Shown here in pieces: positions 1 to 9,234 of a stretch of DNA of 64,000 nucleotides. A model generated the notes under the pieces. It did no database searches. It saw only the letters and a program-made list of their open reading frames with translations, and was not told where the DNA came from. The stretch is from Hyphomicrobium sp. GTDB taxonomy: Bacteria; Pseudomonadota; Alphaproteobacteria; Rhizobiales; Hyphomicrobiaceae. The stretch's first letter is position 1. Each line of letters begins with the position of its first letter. The position numbers and the translations under genes are program-made. The stretch spans positions 1-64,000 of the forward strand of contig JALHOF010000007.1 of the NCBI GenBank assembly GCA_022843145.1, read 5' to 3'.

Positions 1-84
1 GGACGCACTGGCGTAGCGACATCACTATGGTCGTCAATATGGTCGTATCGATCGCGCGCCATACCCCACAATCTCAGCCCGTCG

Positions 85-2550
85 TCAGACCGGCAACGTG
101 GGGTCGGGACATCGCTTACTACCGAACAGCGTGGTCACGCGCTGCACGAGGTCGTCTCCAGGCGCTTGCATGTCCCTGATCGACTCGAGAACGCTGGCGT
201 CGATCAGTATCGCGACTTCGGCATTCGCCGCGGTTGCTGCCGTGCCGCCGGCTGTTGCGTCAAGCGCCGTTGCCTTGGCGGCAACCCAGTTCTGGAGGCA
301 CCCCTCGATCGAAGCCAGCGTGAACGGCTTGGTGATGAAGTCGGACATCCCGGCGTCGCGCCATAGGCTGCTGCGTTCGCCGACGACATGCGCACTCAGT
401 CCAACGATGGGGATGCTGACCGCCCCCGTTTCCAATTCCCAGGCGCGGATCGCGCGGGTGGCGTCGAAGCCATCGAGAACCGGCATGCTTCCGTCCATGA
501 AGACAAGGTCGAACGTCTCCGCTTGAACGGCTGCGACGGCGGCTGCGCCGTCCTCGACGCAGGTTGTTTCGACGCCGAGCCGCTTCAAGGCTTCGATCAG
601 AACCTCGCGGTTGACCGCGCTATCGTCGGCCGCCAGTACGCGGATCGATGCAAAGGACGCTGCCCCGGCGGACGGCCGATCACGATGCTCGGCGGACGAG
701 GCGATGCTCGGCGCGCGGCCATCGATAACGAGCGAGGTGACCGCTCGTGCTTCGCGGCAGTCGAATGGAAGATCGACGACGGCGCGCGCGGATCCGCGAC
801 GAAGGAGTGCATCGCCCGTGCTGTCGCCGACGTGCGACAAGACGACGAGGGGGCGGCCCTGCCAATGGTCGGCGGAGGCGGAGATGCTGCACGTATGGGC
901 AAAGACAATAGAAGCGTCCGTCAACGCGTTAGTGTCGGCGTCGGCTTCCTCCGTCTCCCTCACGTCGAGACCGAACTCGGCACAGATGTGGCCGAGAACG
1001 GTTCGAACCGGCCCCGGCGGCATCAACAGCAGCGCCCGACCGGACCATAGTGGCACCGAAGTGTCGGTCACCGGCGCGGAAACGACTTCGGCGCGAATCT
1101 CGAATGCAAAGGTCGATCCGGCGCCGGGCTTACTCTCAACCGTAAGACCACCACCCATCGCGTCGACCAGTCGGCGGCAGATGGAGAGGCCTATGCCGGT
1201 CCCGCCGAAGCGGCGCGTGGTCGACTGTTCGGCCTGGGTGAACGGATCGAAGATCGTCGCAAGCTTGTCCGATGCGATGCCAATTCCGCTGTCGCTGACG
1301 CTGAAACGAAGCGCGGGCGCGACGTCGCTTGTCATGTCGAGCCGTACCAACACGCCGCCGGTCTCGGTGAATTTCAGTGCGTTGTTGACGAGGTTCGAAA
1401 GGATTTGTCCGAGCCGGACGGGATCCCCGAGTATCTGAGTTGGCACGTCGGGCGCCACATATGCCGCCAACTCGAGCGACTTCGATGCTGCACGCTCGGA
1501 AAACAACTTCACGACATCGTCGACGATGCCAGCCGGATCCATCGGCACGCATTCAAGCGTCAGATGCCCAGCCTCGATCTTGGACAGGTCAAGAATATCG
1601 TTGATGATCGATAGCAGGGTCTGGCCGGAGCGCAGAATGACCTCGCAATGCCGTTGCGCGCGCGGGTCCAGATCGTTCGCCGCCAGAAGTTCGGCCATCA
1701 CCAGGATGCCGTTCATGGGGGTTCGAATTTCGTGGCTCATCGTCGCCAGGAACTCGGTCTTTGCAGCATTCGCCTGCTCTGCCGCCTGCATGGCCGCCAC
1801 GAGGTCGCGCGTGCGATCGTCGACCTGCCGCTCCAGGCTCTGACGATGCTCGGCCAGCGCTGCATCCCGCGTGTTGATCTCGTGAAGCATCTCGTTGAAT
1901 GCTCCGACGAGAACGCCGGTCTCGTCGCCACTGATGCTCACCACTGACCGCTTGTAGTCTTTGGATTCGCGGACCTCGCGCATTGCGGTCGTCAATTGGG
2001 CCATGGGGACGGTGATGGCGCGTTGCATCCGATGCGAAGCGATCATGCCCGCCATTGCAGCAACGAGACCCGCGATCAGCGCCGACGAAAGGCTTCGCAC
2101 GAAGCCCACCGCGACGTCGGAGATGTCGGCGATCAGAATGAGGGAGCCGATCGGAAGTCCGGCGTGCACGACCGGAACCTCGACCAGGTAGGTGCGGAAA
2201 TTGTAATCCGCCGGCGCCGCGCCCCCTTCGCTGACGACGATACCCGCGCCGAACTGGAAGACCTTGACGCCGGTCCGGTCGTAAACACCGACGTGCGTCA
2301 CACCGGGGATCGCGCCTATGCCCTTGAGTGCATTCGCGACCTGACGCTGATTACCGGTCGACAGTGGTTCGGACACGGTCGCGGCCAGCGCGGATGCAAT
2401 GCCGCTGATCTCGGTCCGCTTGGATTCGAGGCGGCGGCCCGTTTCCCGCCAGGCTCCAAACACGGAGGCCAGCAGGATTGAAGGAATGACGGCCACCAGA
2501 ACAACGGTTGCGATCTTGTTCTTGATGGATTTGTCGAACCAACGCATCAC
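85..2550 (-). CDS. Hybrid sensor histidine kinase with receiver domain
   Basis: Membrane-bound two-component kinase of 821 residues. A membrane segment (about 12-30) is followed by a short extracytoplasmic sensor region, a second membrane segment (about 150-172), HAMP (about 173-228) and a coiled coil. HisKA carries the motif [10 protein letters not shown] with His273 as the predicted phosphoacceptor. An HATPase domain follows with glycine boxes ([14 protein letters not shown]). Residues about 515-630 look like a degenerate receiver without an acceptor Asp. A true receiver spans about 636-755 with [12 protein letters not shown], Asp686. The last 40 residues begin like an Hpt domain (VLESIRDM) but stop before the phosphorylatable His region, so the protein appears shortened. 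No cognate regulator is adjacent. The kinase call is firm; the signal is unknown. Confidence 0.93.
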   Translation of the reverse strand: MMRWFDKSIKNKIATVVLVAVIPSILLASVFGAWRETGRRLESKRTEISGIASALAATVSEPLSTGNQRQVANALKGIGAIPGVTHVGVYDRTGVKVFQFGAGIVVSEGGAAPADYNFRTYLVEVPVVHAGLPIGSLILIADISDVAVGFVRSLSSALIAGLVAAMAGMIASHRMQRAITVPMAQLTTAMREVRESKDYKRSVVSISGDETGVLVGAFNEMLHEINTRDAALAEHRQSLERQVDDRTRDLVAAMQAAEQANAAKTEFLATMSHEIRTPMNGILVMAELLAANDLDPRAQRHCEVILRSGQTLLSIINDILDLSKIEAGHLTLECVPMDPAGIVDDVVKLFSERAASKSLELAAYVAPDVPTQILGDPVRLGQILSNLVNNALKFTETGGVLVRLDMTSDVAPALRFSVSDSGIGIASDKLATIFDPFTQAEQSTTRRFGGTGIGLSICRRLVDAMGGGLTVESKPGAGSTFAFEIRAEVVSAPVTDTSVPLWSGRALLLMPPGPVRTVLGHICAEFGLDVRETEEADADTNALTDASIVFAHTCSISASADHWQGRPLVVLSHVGDSTGDALLRRGSARAVVDLPFDCREARAVTSLVIDGRAPSIASSAEHRDRPSAGAASFASIRVLAADDSAVNREVLIEALKRLGVETTCVEDGAAAVAAVQAETFDLVFMDGSMPVLDGFDATRAIRAWELETGAVSIPIVGLSAHVVGERSSLWRDAGMSDFITKPFTLASIEGCLQNWVAAKATALDATAGGTAATAANAEVAILIDASVLESIRDMQAPGDDLVQRVTTLFGSKRCPDPTLPV

Positions 2551-2800
2551 GAAGTTGTCCGGCCGGCGGCTGCACTGCGAACTGGGATCATTGCTTAGGT
2601 TGGTTGAGATCCTGTTTAGACTATAACTCGATGTCGATGAGACCCGAGGGCGGATCTGAACGAATAATGAAGTTCCGATCCATTTCTGCTGGGTCGAGAC
2701 TGATATTTACGGCTCGTAGAGCAGTTCAGACAGTATCGATTTCAATCAATGTTTATCGGTATTACTGTCCAGGGAGATTTGGTCAGCAAGGCGGTTCGAC

Positions 2801-4090
2801 GTGATTGCGCGCGTGAAGATATCGACGATCGGAGCGCCGGCATTGCTGCTGCGTTTCGTTGGCGATTCGGGCGGCGTAATCGCTATCAAGTTCGCCGTCG
2901 CGCTACCTGTCATGCTGATGATAAGCGGCTTGGCAATCGACTATTCGCGCTTCATTCGCGAAAAGGGCATATTGCAAAGCGCCGCCGATGCGGCAGCTCT
3001 GGCGGCGGCAAAGGAGCTCAGTCTCACCGATACGAAGATCGAGAGCCTGTCGGCTGTTGCCGAAGAGATCGTCAAGCGCCATCTCGAGGTTCGCTATGAC
3101 CAATCCGACCGCCCGTCGGCAAAGGTCAGCACCGGCGTCACGCGAGATCCGATCGAGGTGACGGTCGATGTGGCCAGCAAGTTCGACTCGCATTTCGCTA
3201 GGCTGTTCCAATCCAGCTTCCCCGAGACGCAAGCGCGGGCCAAGGCACGCATCGTCGGCCAGCCGAACATCTGCGTGCTCGGTCTCAATGCACGCGAGGG
3301 TGGGACGATTTCTCTGGAGAAAGAAGCCCGCGTCACCGGACGGAATTGTGCTGTTTATTCGAATTCGGCTCACAATAACGGTCTCAAAGCGAAAAACAGC
3401 GCATCGCTGGAAGCAACCTTCATCTGTTCGCGCGGCGGCAAGGACGGCGGTCCGGGCAACTTCAACCCCGATCCGATGGTCGATTGCCCGCAGTTCGATG
3501 ATCCCTTGATCGGCCGGCCCGAGCCGGCAGCCGGCGCCTGCGACCCAAACATGCCGACCGTCATCACCACGGATACGACCCTCTATCCCGGTACCTATTG
3601 TGGTCTGGAAATTCACTCCGGCGCTCGCGTCACACTGCGCGATGGAATTTTCGCGATCAAGAACAAGCCCCTCATCGTCAAGGACGGTGCGGCATTGATG
3701 GGCGAGGCCGCCGGGTTGTATTTCGTCGGTGCGGGAGCCAGGCTGAAATTCGAACGCCAGTCTACGATCTCGCTCAAGGCACCGACCTCGGGCCCCATGG
3801 CCGGTCTGCTGATATTCGGTTCGAGAACCCAAAGCGAATCGCTGACGCATGAAATTCTGAGCGATGACGCGCGCGTCCTGATCGGCACAATTTACATTCC
3901 AAAGGGCGAGTTGCGCGTCGACGCTCAAAGTCCGATCGCCGATCAATCCGCCTACACCGCCATCGTTGCCGATAAGATGCGCCTTTATGGAGGGCCGCAT
4001 CTGGTCCTGAACACGGATTACGGCAAGACGGATATCCCGGTGCCGGAAGGCATCAAAGGCGTCGGCCAGCCCGTGACGCTTGCGGAGTAA
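2801..4090 (+). CDS. TadE/TadG-like Flp pilus-assembly family protein
   Basis: Protein of 429 residues with the typical TadG start: a single membrane anchor (residues about 27-50, GGVIAIKFAVALPVMLMISG) followed by IDYSRF and the amphipathic SAADAAALAAAKEL helix seen in Tad pilus pseudopilin-like proteins. The large remainder is predicted to be outside the cytoplasmic membrane and contains paired Cys residues. The start is GTG, with an AAGG about 9 bases upstream. No other tad or cpa genes lie in the window, so a role in a Flp pilus is uncertain; orphan TadG-like proteins are common in Hyphomicrobiales. A response regulator follows after 4 bases and may be cotranscribed. Confidence 0.8.
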   Translation: MIARVKISTIGAPALLLRFVGDSGGVIAIKFAVALPVMLMISGLAIDYSRFIREKGILQSAADAAALAAAKELSLTDTKIESLSAVAEEIVKRHLEVRYDQSDRPSAKVSTGVTRDPIEVTVDVASKFDSHFARLFQSSFPETQARAKARIVGQPNICVLGLNAREGGTISLEKEARVTGRNCAVYSNSAHNNGLKAKNSASLEATFICSRGGKDGGPGNFNPDPMVDCPQFDDPLIGRPEPAAGACDPNMPTVITTDTTLYPGTYCGLEIHSGARVTLRDGIFAIKNKPLIVKDGAALMGEAAGLYFVGAGARLKFERQSTISLKAPTSGPMAGLLIFGSRTQSESLTHEILSDDARVLIGTIYIPKGELRVDAQSPIADQSAYTAIVADKMRLYGGPHLVLNTDYGKTDIPVPEGIKGVGQPVTLAE

Positions 4091-4094
4091 CGTG

Positions 4095-4574
4095 ATGTAT
4101 TCAGAGCAAGGACCGCTTGCCGAGCCCGATTCGCTTCAGGTTCTCGTGGCGGACGACGATCCGATCTTTACCGCTTTAGCGACGTCGAGCCTGTCGCGGG
4201 CGGGCATCGAGGTGCATGTTGCGCGCGATGGCGTCGAGGCCATCGAAGCACTCGAGCAGCGCGTGTTCGATATGGCGCTGGTCGATCTGTCGATGCCGCG
4301 CGTGGACGGCTTTCGGTTGATTGCCTTGATCCGATCGACGCCGCGATTGCAGAAGCTCCCGATCATCGTGCTGTCCTCGCTCAATGATGCGAATGCGGTC
4401 GAGGAGGCCTACGCGCTCGGTGCCGATGCCTTCTTGTCGAAACCCGTCAACTGGACGCTGTTGCCGGCGCACATGCGCCACGTCCTCAGATGCTCCAGGC
4501 ACCTGGCTGGCCTTCACGTTGAAATTTCAGGCCTGCGTCGGGCGGCAGGACAGGCGTCGATCATCTGCCAGTAG
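4095..4574 (+). CDS. Single-domain response regulator (CheY-like)
   Basis: Receiver-only protein of 159 residues. It has the acidic pocket ADDDP (20-22), the phosphoacceptor Asp64 in LVDLSMPRVDG, a switch Ser in VLSS, and the conserved Lys in FLSKPVNW. The C-terminal 35 residues form no recognisable output domain. ATG at 4095 is chosen because GGAG lies 7 bases upstream; GTG at 4092 and TTG at 4080 are in frame but worse placed. It starts 4 bases after the TadG-like stop, suggesting one transcript. Lacking an effector domain, it presumably works through protein contacts or phosphorelay. The partner kinase is not evident; the hybrid kinase on the opposite strand is only a guess. Confidence 0.88.
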   Translation: MYSEQGPLAEPDSLQVLVADDDPIFTALATSSLSRAGIEVHVARDGVEAIEALEQRVFDMALVDLSMPRVDGFRLIALIRSTPRLQKLPIIVLSSLNDANAVEEAYALGADAFLSKPVNWTLLPAHMRHVLRCSRHLAGLHVEISGLRRAAGQASIICQ

Positions 4575-4706
4575 AGAGCCGCCGCCGACACCACCAACGC
4601 AACAAGAGCGCATTGCGACTGCCAGCGGTTTCTTCAGGTGCAGCCGCGCACCCGCAGAACCTATGCTCGAAGACGACCACATTTGATGAGCTGGAAGCAA
4701 CGGGGC

Positions 4707-4796
4707 TGGCGGAGGGAGTGGGATTCGAACCCACGAGACCCTTGCGAGCCTACACGCGTTCCAGGCGTGCGCCTTCAACCACTCGGCCATCCCTCC
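4707..4796 (-). tRNA. tRNA-Ser(GGA)
   Basis: Complete class II tRNA on the minus strand. The acceptor stem pairs GGAGGGA with TCCCTCC, the D-arm begins TGGCCGAGTGG, and the anticodon loop CTGGAAC gives anticodon GGA, reading UCC/UCU serine codons. A long variable arm and a GGTTCGAATCC T-arm follow. G73 and the CCA end are encoded (4707-4709). Confidence 0.97.
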
Positions 4797-5105
4797 ACGA
4801 GTACTGGAACGCGGCGCACTATAGCCATGCGGGGACCCGGTGCAATAAGCTTATGTGGTGCCCTCCCACGCGGCGTTCCAAACGCCGAGCCGCATTCGCC
4901 TCCATGAGTTGACGTTGACGCCTCTGCTCCCCGTAGCCGCTCGATTTCATCCCTTGCGAACGGTCGCCGACGTGCGTTAGCTGCGCTGGATCATGCCCCA
5001 AAGCGGCAGCATCTCGGGCTTGCTCCGCGCACCGGATTTCGCCGTGTTGTGTGCGCATGAGTTGCTGGTCCAGCGCAACGCCGCGCACCCGTACCGGAGC
5101 CGTCC
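4797..5105. other. Intergenic region, no gene recognised
   Basis: About 310 bases between tRNA-Ser and the next small gene. It should hold the tRNA promoter reading leftwards and a promoter for the gene at 5106. Reading frames here have no recognisable product, and I see no strong hairpin. Confidence 0.4.
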
Positions 5106-5420
5106 ATGACCGTCCTTCGCTTTTTTGCGGGTCTTTTTCTTCTGGTTGCCGTCATCGCACTCGTTGCGGATCTGACGCCGTGGCTCGAAGGCGCAAAACC
5201 GCTCGCAGCAACGCCATTCGCCAAGCATTGGGCCGACTTGGCGCCAGCGACATTGAAAGCAGCGCAATCCGCCGTGACGCGCTCGGTGGGCGCATGGGTG
5301 TGGGACATCTTCATCGCCAAGCCGATCGGGTTGCCGACCTGGATGTTGTTCGGGTTGCTAGCCGCGCTTTCCGGCTGGCTGGGACGCCGGCGCCGCCGTG
5401 TCGACGTGTACGTCAATTGA
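5106..5420 (+). CDS. Small membrane protein of unknown function
   Basis: Protein of 104 residues with two hydrophobic segments, one at the N-terminus (MTVLRFFAGLFLLVAVIALV) and one near the C-terminus (about 78-93, PTWMLFGLLAALSGWLG), followed by a basic tail RRRRRVDVYVN. The about 50-residue loop between them has no Cys and no motif that I recognise. The positive tail places the C-terminus in the cytoplasm. It stands alone and is convergent with the NicO transporter gene. I do not recognise the family; function unknown. Confidence 0.7.
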   Translation: MTVLRFFAGLFLLVAVIALVADLTPWLEGAKPLAATPFAKHWADLAPATLKAAQSAVTRSVGAWVWDIFIAKPIGLPTWMLFGLLAALSGWLGRRRRRVDVYVN

Positions 5421-5464
5421 CGCGATACGTCCCGGAACGGCAAATCTTAAAGCAGCACCAGTAT

Positions 5465-6763
5465 TCAAAACGGCGCCGGTCCCTTGAGTGAGGCGAAGAA
5501 GAAGGCGACGCCCATCAGCAGCACGAGACTCGAACCGACGAGTCCAGCGGTCGTGGAGATCGTCGCCGCCCAGCCGTTGTCCGCGCCGCCAGCGAGTTTG
5601 GTGGCCAGCTCGCGCGAGCCCACGGCCAGCGCGGCGAGCGCAGACACGGTGATCGCCGTGCCCAGCGCCATCGCGAACGTGGCCATCACGCCTGCCCACA
5701 CAAGTCCCTGTGAGATGGCGAACAACAGGACCAATATCGCGCCGGTGCATGGACGGATGCCGACCGAAACGGCGATTGAAAGAGCCTTCGGCCAATTCCA
5801 CGCGCCCTCGAGATCCTTGGGCGACGGCATGTGAGAATGCCCGCAGCCACAATCGTCACTGTGGACATGGTCAGCGGCCACCGTCGTGGATGACGACTTG
5901 CTCGTCTGCGATGAAGCCGTCACATGAACGGGCCGCTGATCGTGCGCATGATGATGACCATGGCTGCAACCGGCGTCGTGATTATGCGGGTAGCTGTGGT
6001 CATGATCGTGCCCGCAGCAGCTATCATGACTGTGACTGGCTTGAACGGGCGCGACAGCGGACGTCTCATGGGCATGAGACTGATGCGCATGAGACTGATC
6101 AGGTTGAGCTGTCGCTCGCCGCGCGAAAATCGACTTCAATTGACCATACAGCAGCCATGCGCCGACCGCTGCGACAAGGGCCCAACTCAACGTTTCGATC
6201 CACGCCTCGGTGGATTTCATCGTGAGGCTCGTCGCCTTCAACGCGACCGAGAGAATGCCGACGATGATCAGCGCTGACAGCGCCTGAAAAAACGCAGCGA
6301 GGAAGCTCAGAAAAATTCCTCGCTTCACGGTGCGTTCATTGGCGAGCACGTAGGCCGATATCACCGCCTTGCCGTGCCCAGGTCCGGCGGCGTGCAGCAC
6401 ACCATATCCGAAGCTGAGCCAGGCCAGCAGGAATGCTGCGCCCACAGGGTCGGTCTTCATGCCGCGAACGGCCGCGACCAGATCGCGGTTCAGCCGCTGC
6501 TGTGTCTGCAATACCCATGCCCAGGCACGGTCGATCGGTCCCATCTCCTGCGGAGCAATCGCCTTCGCCGCGGATGGCCGCAAAGCGTTCAATCCGCGAT
6601 CGGCCGCAGAGGGTCCGGCCCCAAATGCAGGACGCGGCTGTGCGTCTTGCGCCGGTGCACCAACCTGCGCGTGCGCAGGCGTCACCGCCTGACACAGCGC
6701 AGTCATGAGGAAAACGAGCACGGCGAGCAAGCTTCTCGCGCGTTGGGTCTGGCGCAGCATCAT
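5465..6763 (-). CDS. NicO-family nickel/cobalt transporter with His-rich loop
   Basis: Polytopic membrane protein of about 432 residues resembling the RcnA/NicO family of Ni/Co permeases. The signal-like N-terminus ends in AHAQ. The family signature HAAGPGHGKAVISAY follows, and later GIRPCTGAILVLL. Between the two membrane halves lies a long loop packed with His and Asp (HSHDSCCGHDHDHSYPHNH and similar), a likely metal-binding segment. ATG 6763 is chosen with GAGG upstream; an in-frame GTG at 6778 overlaps the preceding stop (GTGA). Translated just after the DUF1007 gene, a pairing common around NicO genes. The substrate could be nickel, cobalt or another divalent cation, and the direction cannot be read from sequence. 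Confidence 0.88.
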   Translation of the reverse strand: MMLRQTQRARSLLAVLVFLMTALCQAVTPAHAQVGAPAQDAQPRPAFGAGPSAADRGLNALRPSAAKAIAPQEMGPIDRAWAWVLQTQQRLNRDLVAAVRGMKTDPVGAAFLLAWLSFGYGVLHAAGPGHGKAVISAYVLANERTVKRGIFLSFLAAFFQALSALIIVGILSVALKATSLTMKSTEAWIETLSWALVAAVGAWLLYGQLKSIFARRATAQPDQSHAHQSHAHETSAVAPVQASHSHDSCCGHDHDHSYPHNHDAGCSHGHHHAHDQRPVHVTASSQTSKSSSTTVAADHVHSDDCGCGHSHMPSPKDLEGAWNWPKALSIAVSVGIRPCTGAILVLLFAISQGLVWAGVMATFAMALGTAITVSALAALAVGSRELATKLAGGADNGWAATISTTAGLVGSSLVLLMGVAFFFASLKGPAPF

Positions 6764-6774
6764 CGGTGCTCGCC

Positions 6775-7440
6775 TCACGTCTTCGGACAGCTGACAGCAA
6801 TCGATTTGGCGACGCCGATGCCCATGGCTGCCCCGCCGAGTTCCTGCTGGAACGCTTGACCCAAGCGCTCGAGTTCAGCCTTGTCCTGCTCCGCCGTCAA
6901 GATGTTGGCCTGACATCCGGCAGGCGCCCCTTCGCTGAGGCGGATCGGATGATCCTTGGCAAGATCGAAGGCAATGAAAAAGCTTGGGTCGGAAACTGCG
7001 AACGAGAAACCGTCGGCTTCGGCGAGCACGGGCTGTGCCAGCGGCAGGACGAAGTTCAGAGCCAGAACACCGTCCTTGTACTCGAGCCAATAGTCCTTCG
7101 GCCCGTCCGTCTTCAAAGGCTGTGCGTCGAGCTTGGCTTGAGTGAAATAGTTGAACTCCTTGAGGCCGTCCATGTTGACCTGCGCCAACTCTGCGAGCTC
7201 TTTTCTGTCGTATGCGCCATCGTTGTTGGCATCGAGGCCTTGGATAGCCATCGTCGTGTAGAGTTCATCGAACGTCCACCGATGGCGGAACCCGGCGATC
7301 GTGCCCTTGTCGTAAACCACCGTCGTTTCGACAGAGACCCACACATGAGGATGCGCCTCGGCCTTGCGAGGTACCCCTGCCACACCAAGGGCGATCAGCA
7401 TCGCTGCCGTGCAATGTGCCGCCGCGTTCGAAAACCTCAT
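6775..7440 (-). CDS. DUF1007 family periplasmic protein
   Basis: Secreted protein of 221 residues with a signal peptide ending VPRKAEA, followed directly by HPHVWVSVET, the His-rich mature N-terminus typical of DUF1007 proteins. It also contains an acidic DANNDGAYDRKELAEL stretch that looks like an EF-hand-like metal site. ATG 7440 is preferred over the in-frame ATG 7464 because AAGGTG lies 8 bases before it and the signal peptide begins there. It precedes the NicO transporter with near overlap, as in many genomes, suggesting it delivers or senses the transported metal. The biochemical role of the family is not established. Confidence 0.85.
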   Translation of the reverse strand: MRFSNAAAHCTAAMLIALGVAGVPRKAEAHPHVWVSVETTVVYDKGTIAGFRHRWTFDELYTTMAIQGLDANNDGAYDRKELAELAQVNMDGLKEFNYFTQAKLDAQPLKTDGPKDYWLEYKDGVLALNFVLPLAQPVLAEADGFSFAVSDPSFFIAFDLAKDHPIRLSEGAPAGCQANILTAEQDKAELERLGQAFQQELGGAAMGIGVAKSIAVSCPKT

Positions 7441-7680
7441 CGCCGTCACCTTCGATAACCTCATTCACCCGTATGTAGTCGCGATGCACTTTGCCGGCAA
7501 TGCGCAGCGTCGCCGCCCCCGTCACCCGACCGCCCTTTCTCGTCGAAACCGATCGCGGTCAACGCTGGAACGTGCACCGCGCGAGATCCGTTACCTACGC
7601 CAGCTTCGTCGGCGCGAGGCGGCCAAACAAGGCAGCAGCGTCCGCCGGATGCCAAATCCCATACATATCGTCACACCGAA

Positions 7681-7705
7681 GCGTGGCGCTTGCAGGGCGC
7701 CACGC
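7681..7705. repeat. Perfect 9-bp inverted repeat upstream of znuA
   Basis: GCGTGGCGC and GCGCCACGC separated by 7 bases form a strong GC stem immediately before the AT-rich Zur-like site. There is no T-run, so it is not a classical terminator; it may insulate the znuA promoter or be an additional operator. Confidence 0.5.
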
Positions 7706-7716
7706 TTAAAACGTAT

Positions 7717-7731
7717 ATTATATCTTATAAC
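7717..7731. promoter_or_regulatory. Candidate Zur operator for znuA
   Basis: On the minus strand the site reads GTTATAAGATATAAT, a near-perfect inverted repeat (GTTATA / TATAAT) resembling the known Zur box core GTTATAnnATAAC. It lies about 40 bases before the znuA start in otherwise GC-rich DNA. The match is by eye; zinc-dependent Zur repression is inferred. Confidence 0.55.
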
Positions 7732-7772
7732 AACGCCACTACCGCCAAAGACGGTCGATTTCGGAGACCAAC

Positions 7773-8792
7773 ATGACCAACCTCGAGTCACGCGCGCGCC
7801 GAACGGTCGCAGCACGAGCCTCTTCTAACAGCCTGCGCGCCGCGCTGCTGATCACCCTCGCAACCGCCGCAGCGCCCGCGGTCGCCACCGATATTTCTGT
7901 TGTGGCCACTTCAAAGCCCATCCATTCGCTCGTCGCGGGTGTCATGGGCTCGACCGGCACACCGAAGCTACTCGTCGACGGAAACGCCTCGCCTCACACC
8001 TATGCGATGAAGCCGTCCGACGCGCGGGCGGTCAATCAGGCAACGGTATTCTTCCGTGTCTCGGAAGGTCTCGAGCCGTTTACAGGCAAACTGGTGAAGT
8101 CACTCCCGAAGTCCGTTCAGGTCGTTTCGTTGCAGGAGACTCCTGGCCTCAAGCTACTCGACAAACGCAGTGGCGGCGCATTCGAGCGGCACGACCACGG
8201 CAAGGATGCGCACGCGGCCAAGAAGGGCCACGGCCATCACGATCACGACGATGAGCATGATCGAGCATCAGGGACGGACCCGCACATCTGGCTCGACCCG
8301 GACAATGCACGCGCCATGGTCGATCAAATTTCTAAGTCGCTGGCGGCCGCCAACCCCGAGTCGGCGGCCAGCTACGCCGCCAACGCGAAGACGATGAAAA
8401 CGCGAATCGCAACCGTCGCAGCCGACCTCGAACGCGATCTCGCGCCGTTGAAGGGCCGGCCGTTCATCGTCTTTCACGATGCGCTTCAGTATTTCGAAAA
8501 GCGCTTCGGCCTGGAAGCAGCGGGCACCATTACCATGAGCCCGGAAATCCAGCCGTCCGCCAAGCGCATCAATGCCATCCGGTCCAAGATCGGCAAGCTC
8601 GCCGCCGCCTGCGTCTTCGCAGAACCGCAGTTCAAATCGAAGCTCGTCGACACGGTAGTAGAAGGAACGACCGCGAAGACCGGCACTTTGGATCCTGAAG
8701 GCGGATTGCTGAGCCCTGGTCCCGAACTCTACCCGAAGCTCATGCAAGACCTTGCCGGCAATCTCAAAGCCTGCCTCGGCGGCGCGAGCTGA
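7773..8792 (+). CDS. znuA: Zinc ABC transporter substrate-binding protein ZnuA
   Basis: Periplasmic cluster A-I metal-binding protein of 339 residues. A signal peptide is followed by DISVVATSKPIHSLVAGVMG, then NASPHTYAMKPSDAR with the first metal His. A His/Asp-rich loop (about 134-165, HGHHDHDDEHD) typical of zinc rather than manganese binding proteins comes next, then TDPHIWLDPDNAR, FIVFHDALQYF, and the terminal TLDPEGG. All expected ligands are present. The znuB permease and znuC ATPase are not in the window, so this copy is an orphan or pairs with a transporter elsewhere. The Zur-like operator upstream supports regulation by zinc. The neighbouring NicO/DUF1007 pair makes this a metal-handling region. 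Confidence 0.93.
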   Translation: MTNLESRARRTVAARASSNSLRAALLITLATAAAPAVATDISVVATSKPIHSLVAGVMGSTGTPKLLVDGNASPHTYAMKPSDARAVNQATVFFRVSEGLEPFTGKLVKSLPKSVQVVSLQETPGLKLLDKRSGGAFERHDHGKDAHAAKKGHGHHDHDDEHDRASGTDPHIWLDPDNARAMVDQISKSLAAANPESAASYAANAKTMKTRIATVAADLERDLAPLKGRPFIVFHDALQYFEKRFGLEAAGTITMSPEIQPSAKRINAIRSKIGKLAAACVFAEPQFKSKLVDTVVEGTTAKTGTLDPEGGLLSPGPELYPKLMQDLAGNLKACLGGAS

Positions 8793-8832
8793 TTAGTGTC
8801 CGGCGGTCGACATCGCGATCGCATGCGGCGAG

Positions 8833-9210
8833 CTATGCTCGCTTCCGTGCGGTCGGGATCTTTGCCTGTTGCCCGGTCCTCAAAGCCGCATCGATTCGGA
8901 GCAGGTGCCGTGCGGCCGCACGCTCCGTGTCGGCTTTGAGCGCCTCGAAATGTGCGAGCAGTTCGGCGCCGAACGGCGTCAAAGCCGCCCCGCCGCCTTT
9001 CCGTCCGCCCGTCTGCCGCGCGACGACAGGCTCGCGGAACGTGAGGTTCAGTTGCTCGACCAGCTCCCAGGCGTGACGGTAGGGTAGATCCATCGCCCGG
9101 CCTGCAGCGGAGATCGAACCGTGCCTATCGATCATCTGCAAAAGCAGGATCTTGCCCGGGCCGATCCGGCCGGCATCGCCAAGGTCGATCCGGACGATCA
9201 GGCTGGTCAT
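8833..9210 (-). CDS. ModE-like winged-helix transcriptional regulator
   Basis: Protein of 125 residues containing only the N-terminal DNA-binding domain of ModE/LysR-like regulators: KILLLQMIDRHGSISAAGRAM, then PYRHAWELVEQLN, and the GGRKGGGAALTPFG wing that is diagnostic for ModE-type proteins. There is no C-terminal molybdate-binding (MOP/TOBE) domain, so any ligand sensing is unclear; short stand-alone versions are frequent in Proteobacteria. ATG 9210 is preferred over GTG 9228 because AGAGGA precedes it. It is convergent with znuA. It may regulate molybdenum-related genes, possibly the molybdenum hydroxylase at 20-23 kb, but that is speculation. Confidence 0.85.
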   Translation of the reverse strand: MTSLIVRIDLGDAGRIGPGKILLLQMIDRHGSISAAGRAMDLPYRHAWELVEQLNLTFREPVVARQTGGRKGGGAALTPFGAELLAHFEALKADTERAAARHLLRIDAALRTGQQAKIPTARKRA

Positions 9211-9234
9211 TGGATTGTTCCTCTGCACGACCTT

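Larger units (their letters stand above)
7441..7772. other. Divergent promoter region between DUF1007 and znuA
   Basis: About 330 bases containing the promoters of the leftward DUF1007-nicO pair and of rightward znuA, plus a hairpin and an AT-rich operator annotated separately. I see no convincing gene within it. Confidence 0.5.

Noticed and set aside
4819-5088. Leftward 89-codon frame beside tRNA-Ser
   Set aside because: No ribosome site or family resemblance.
7461-7655. Small leftward frame upstream of DUF1007
   Set aside because: No ribosome site and no recognisable product; lies in the divergent promoter region.
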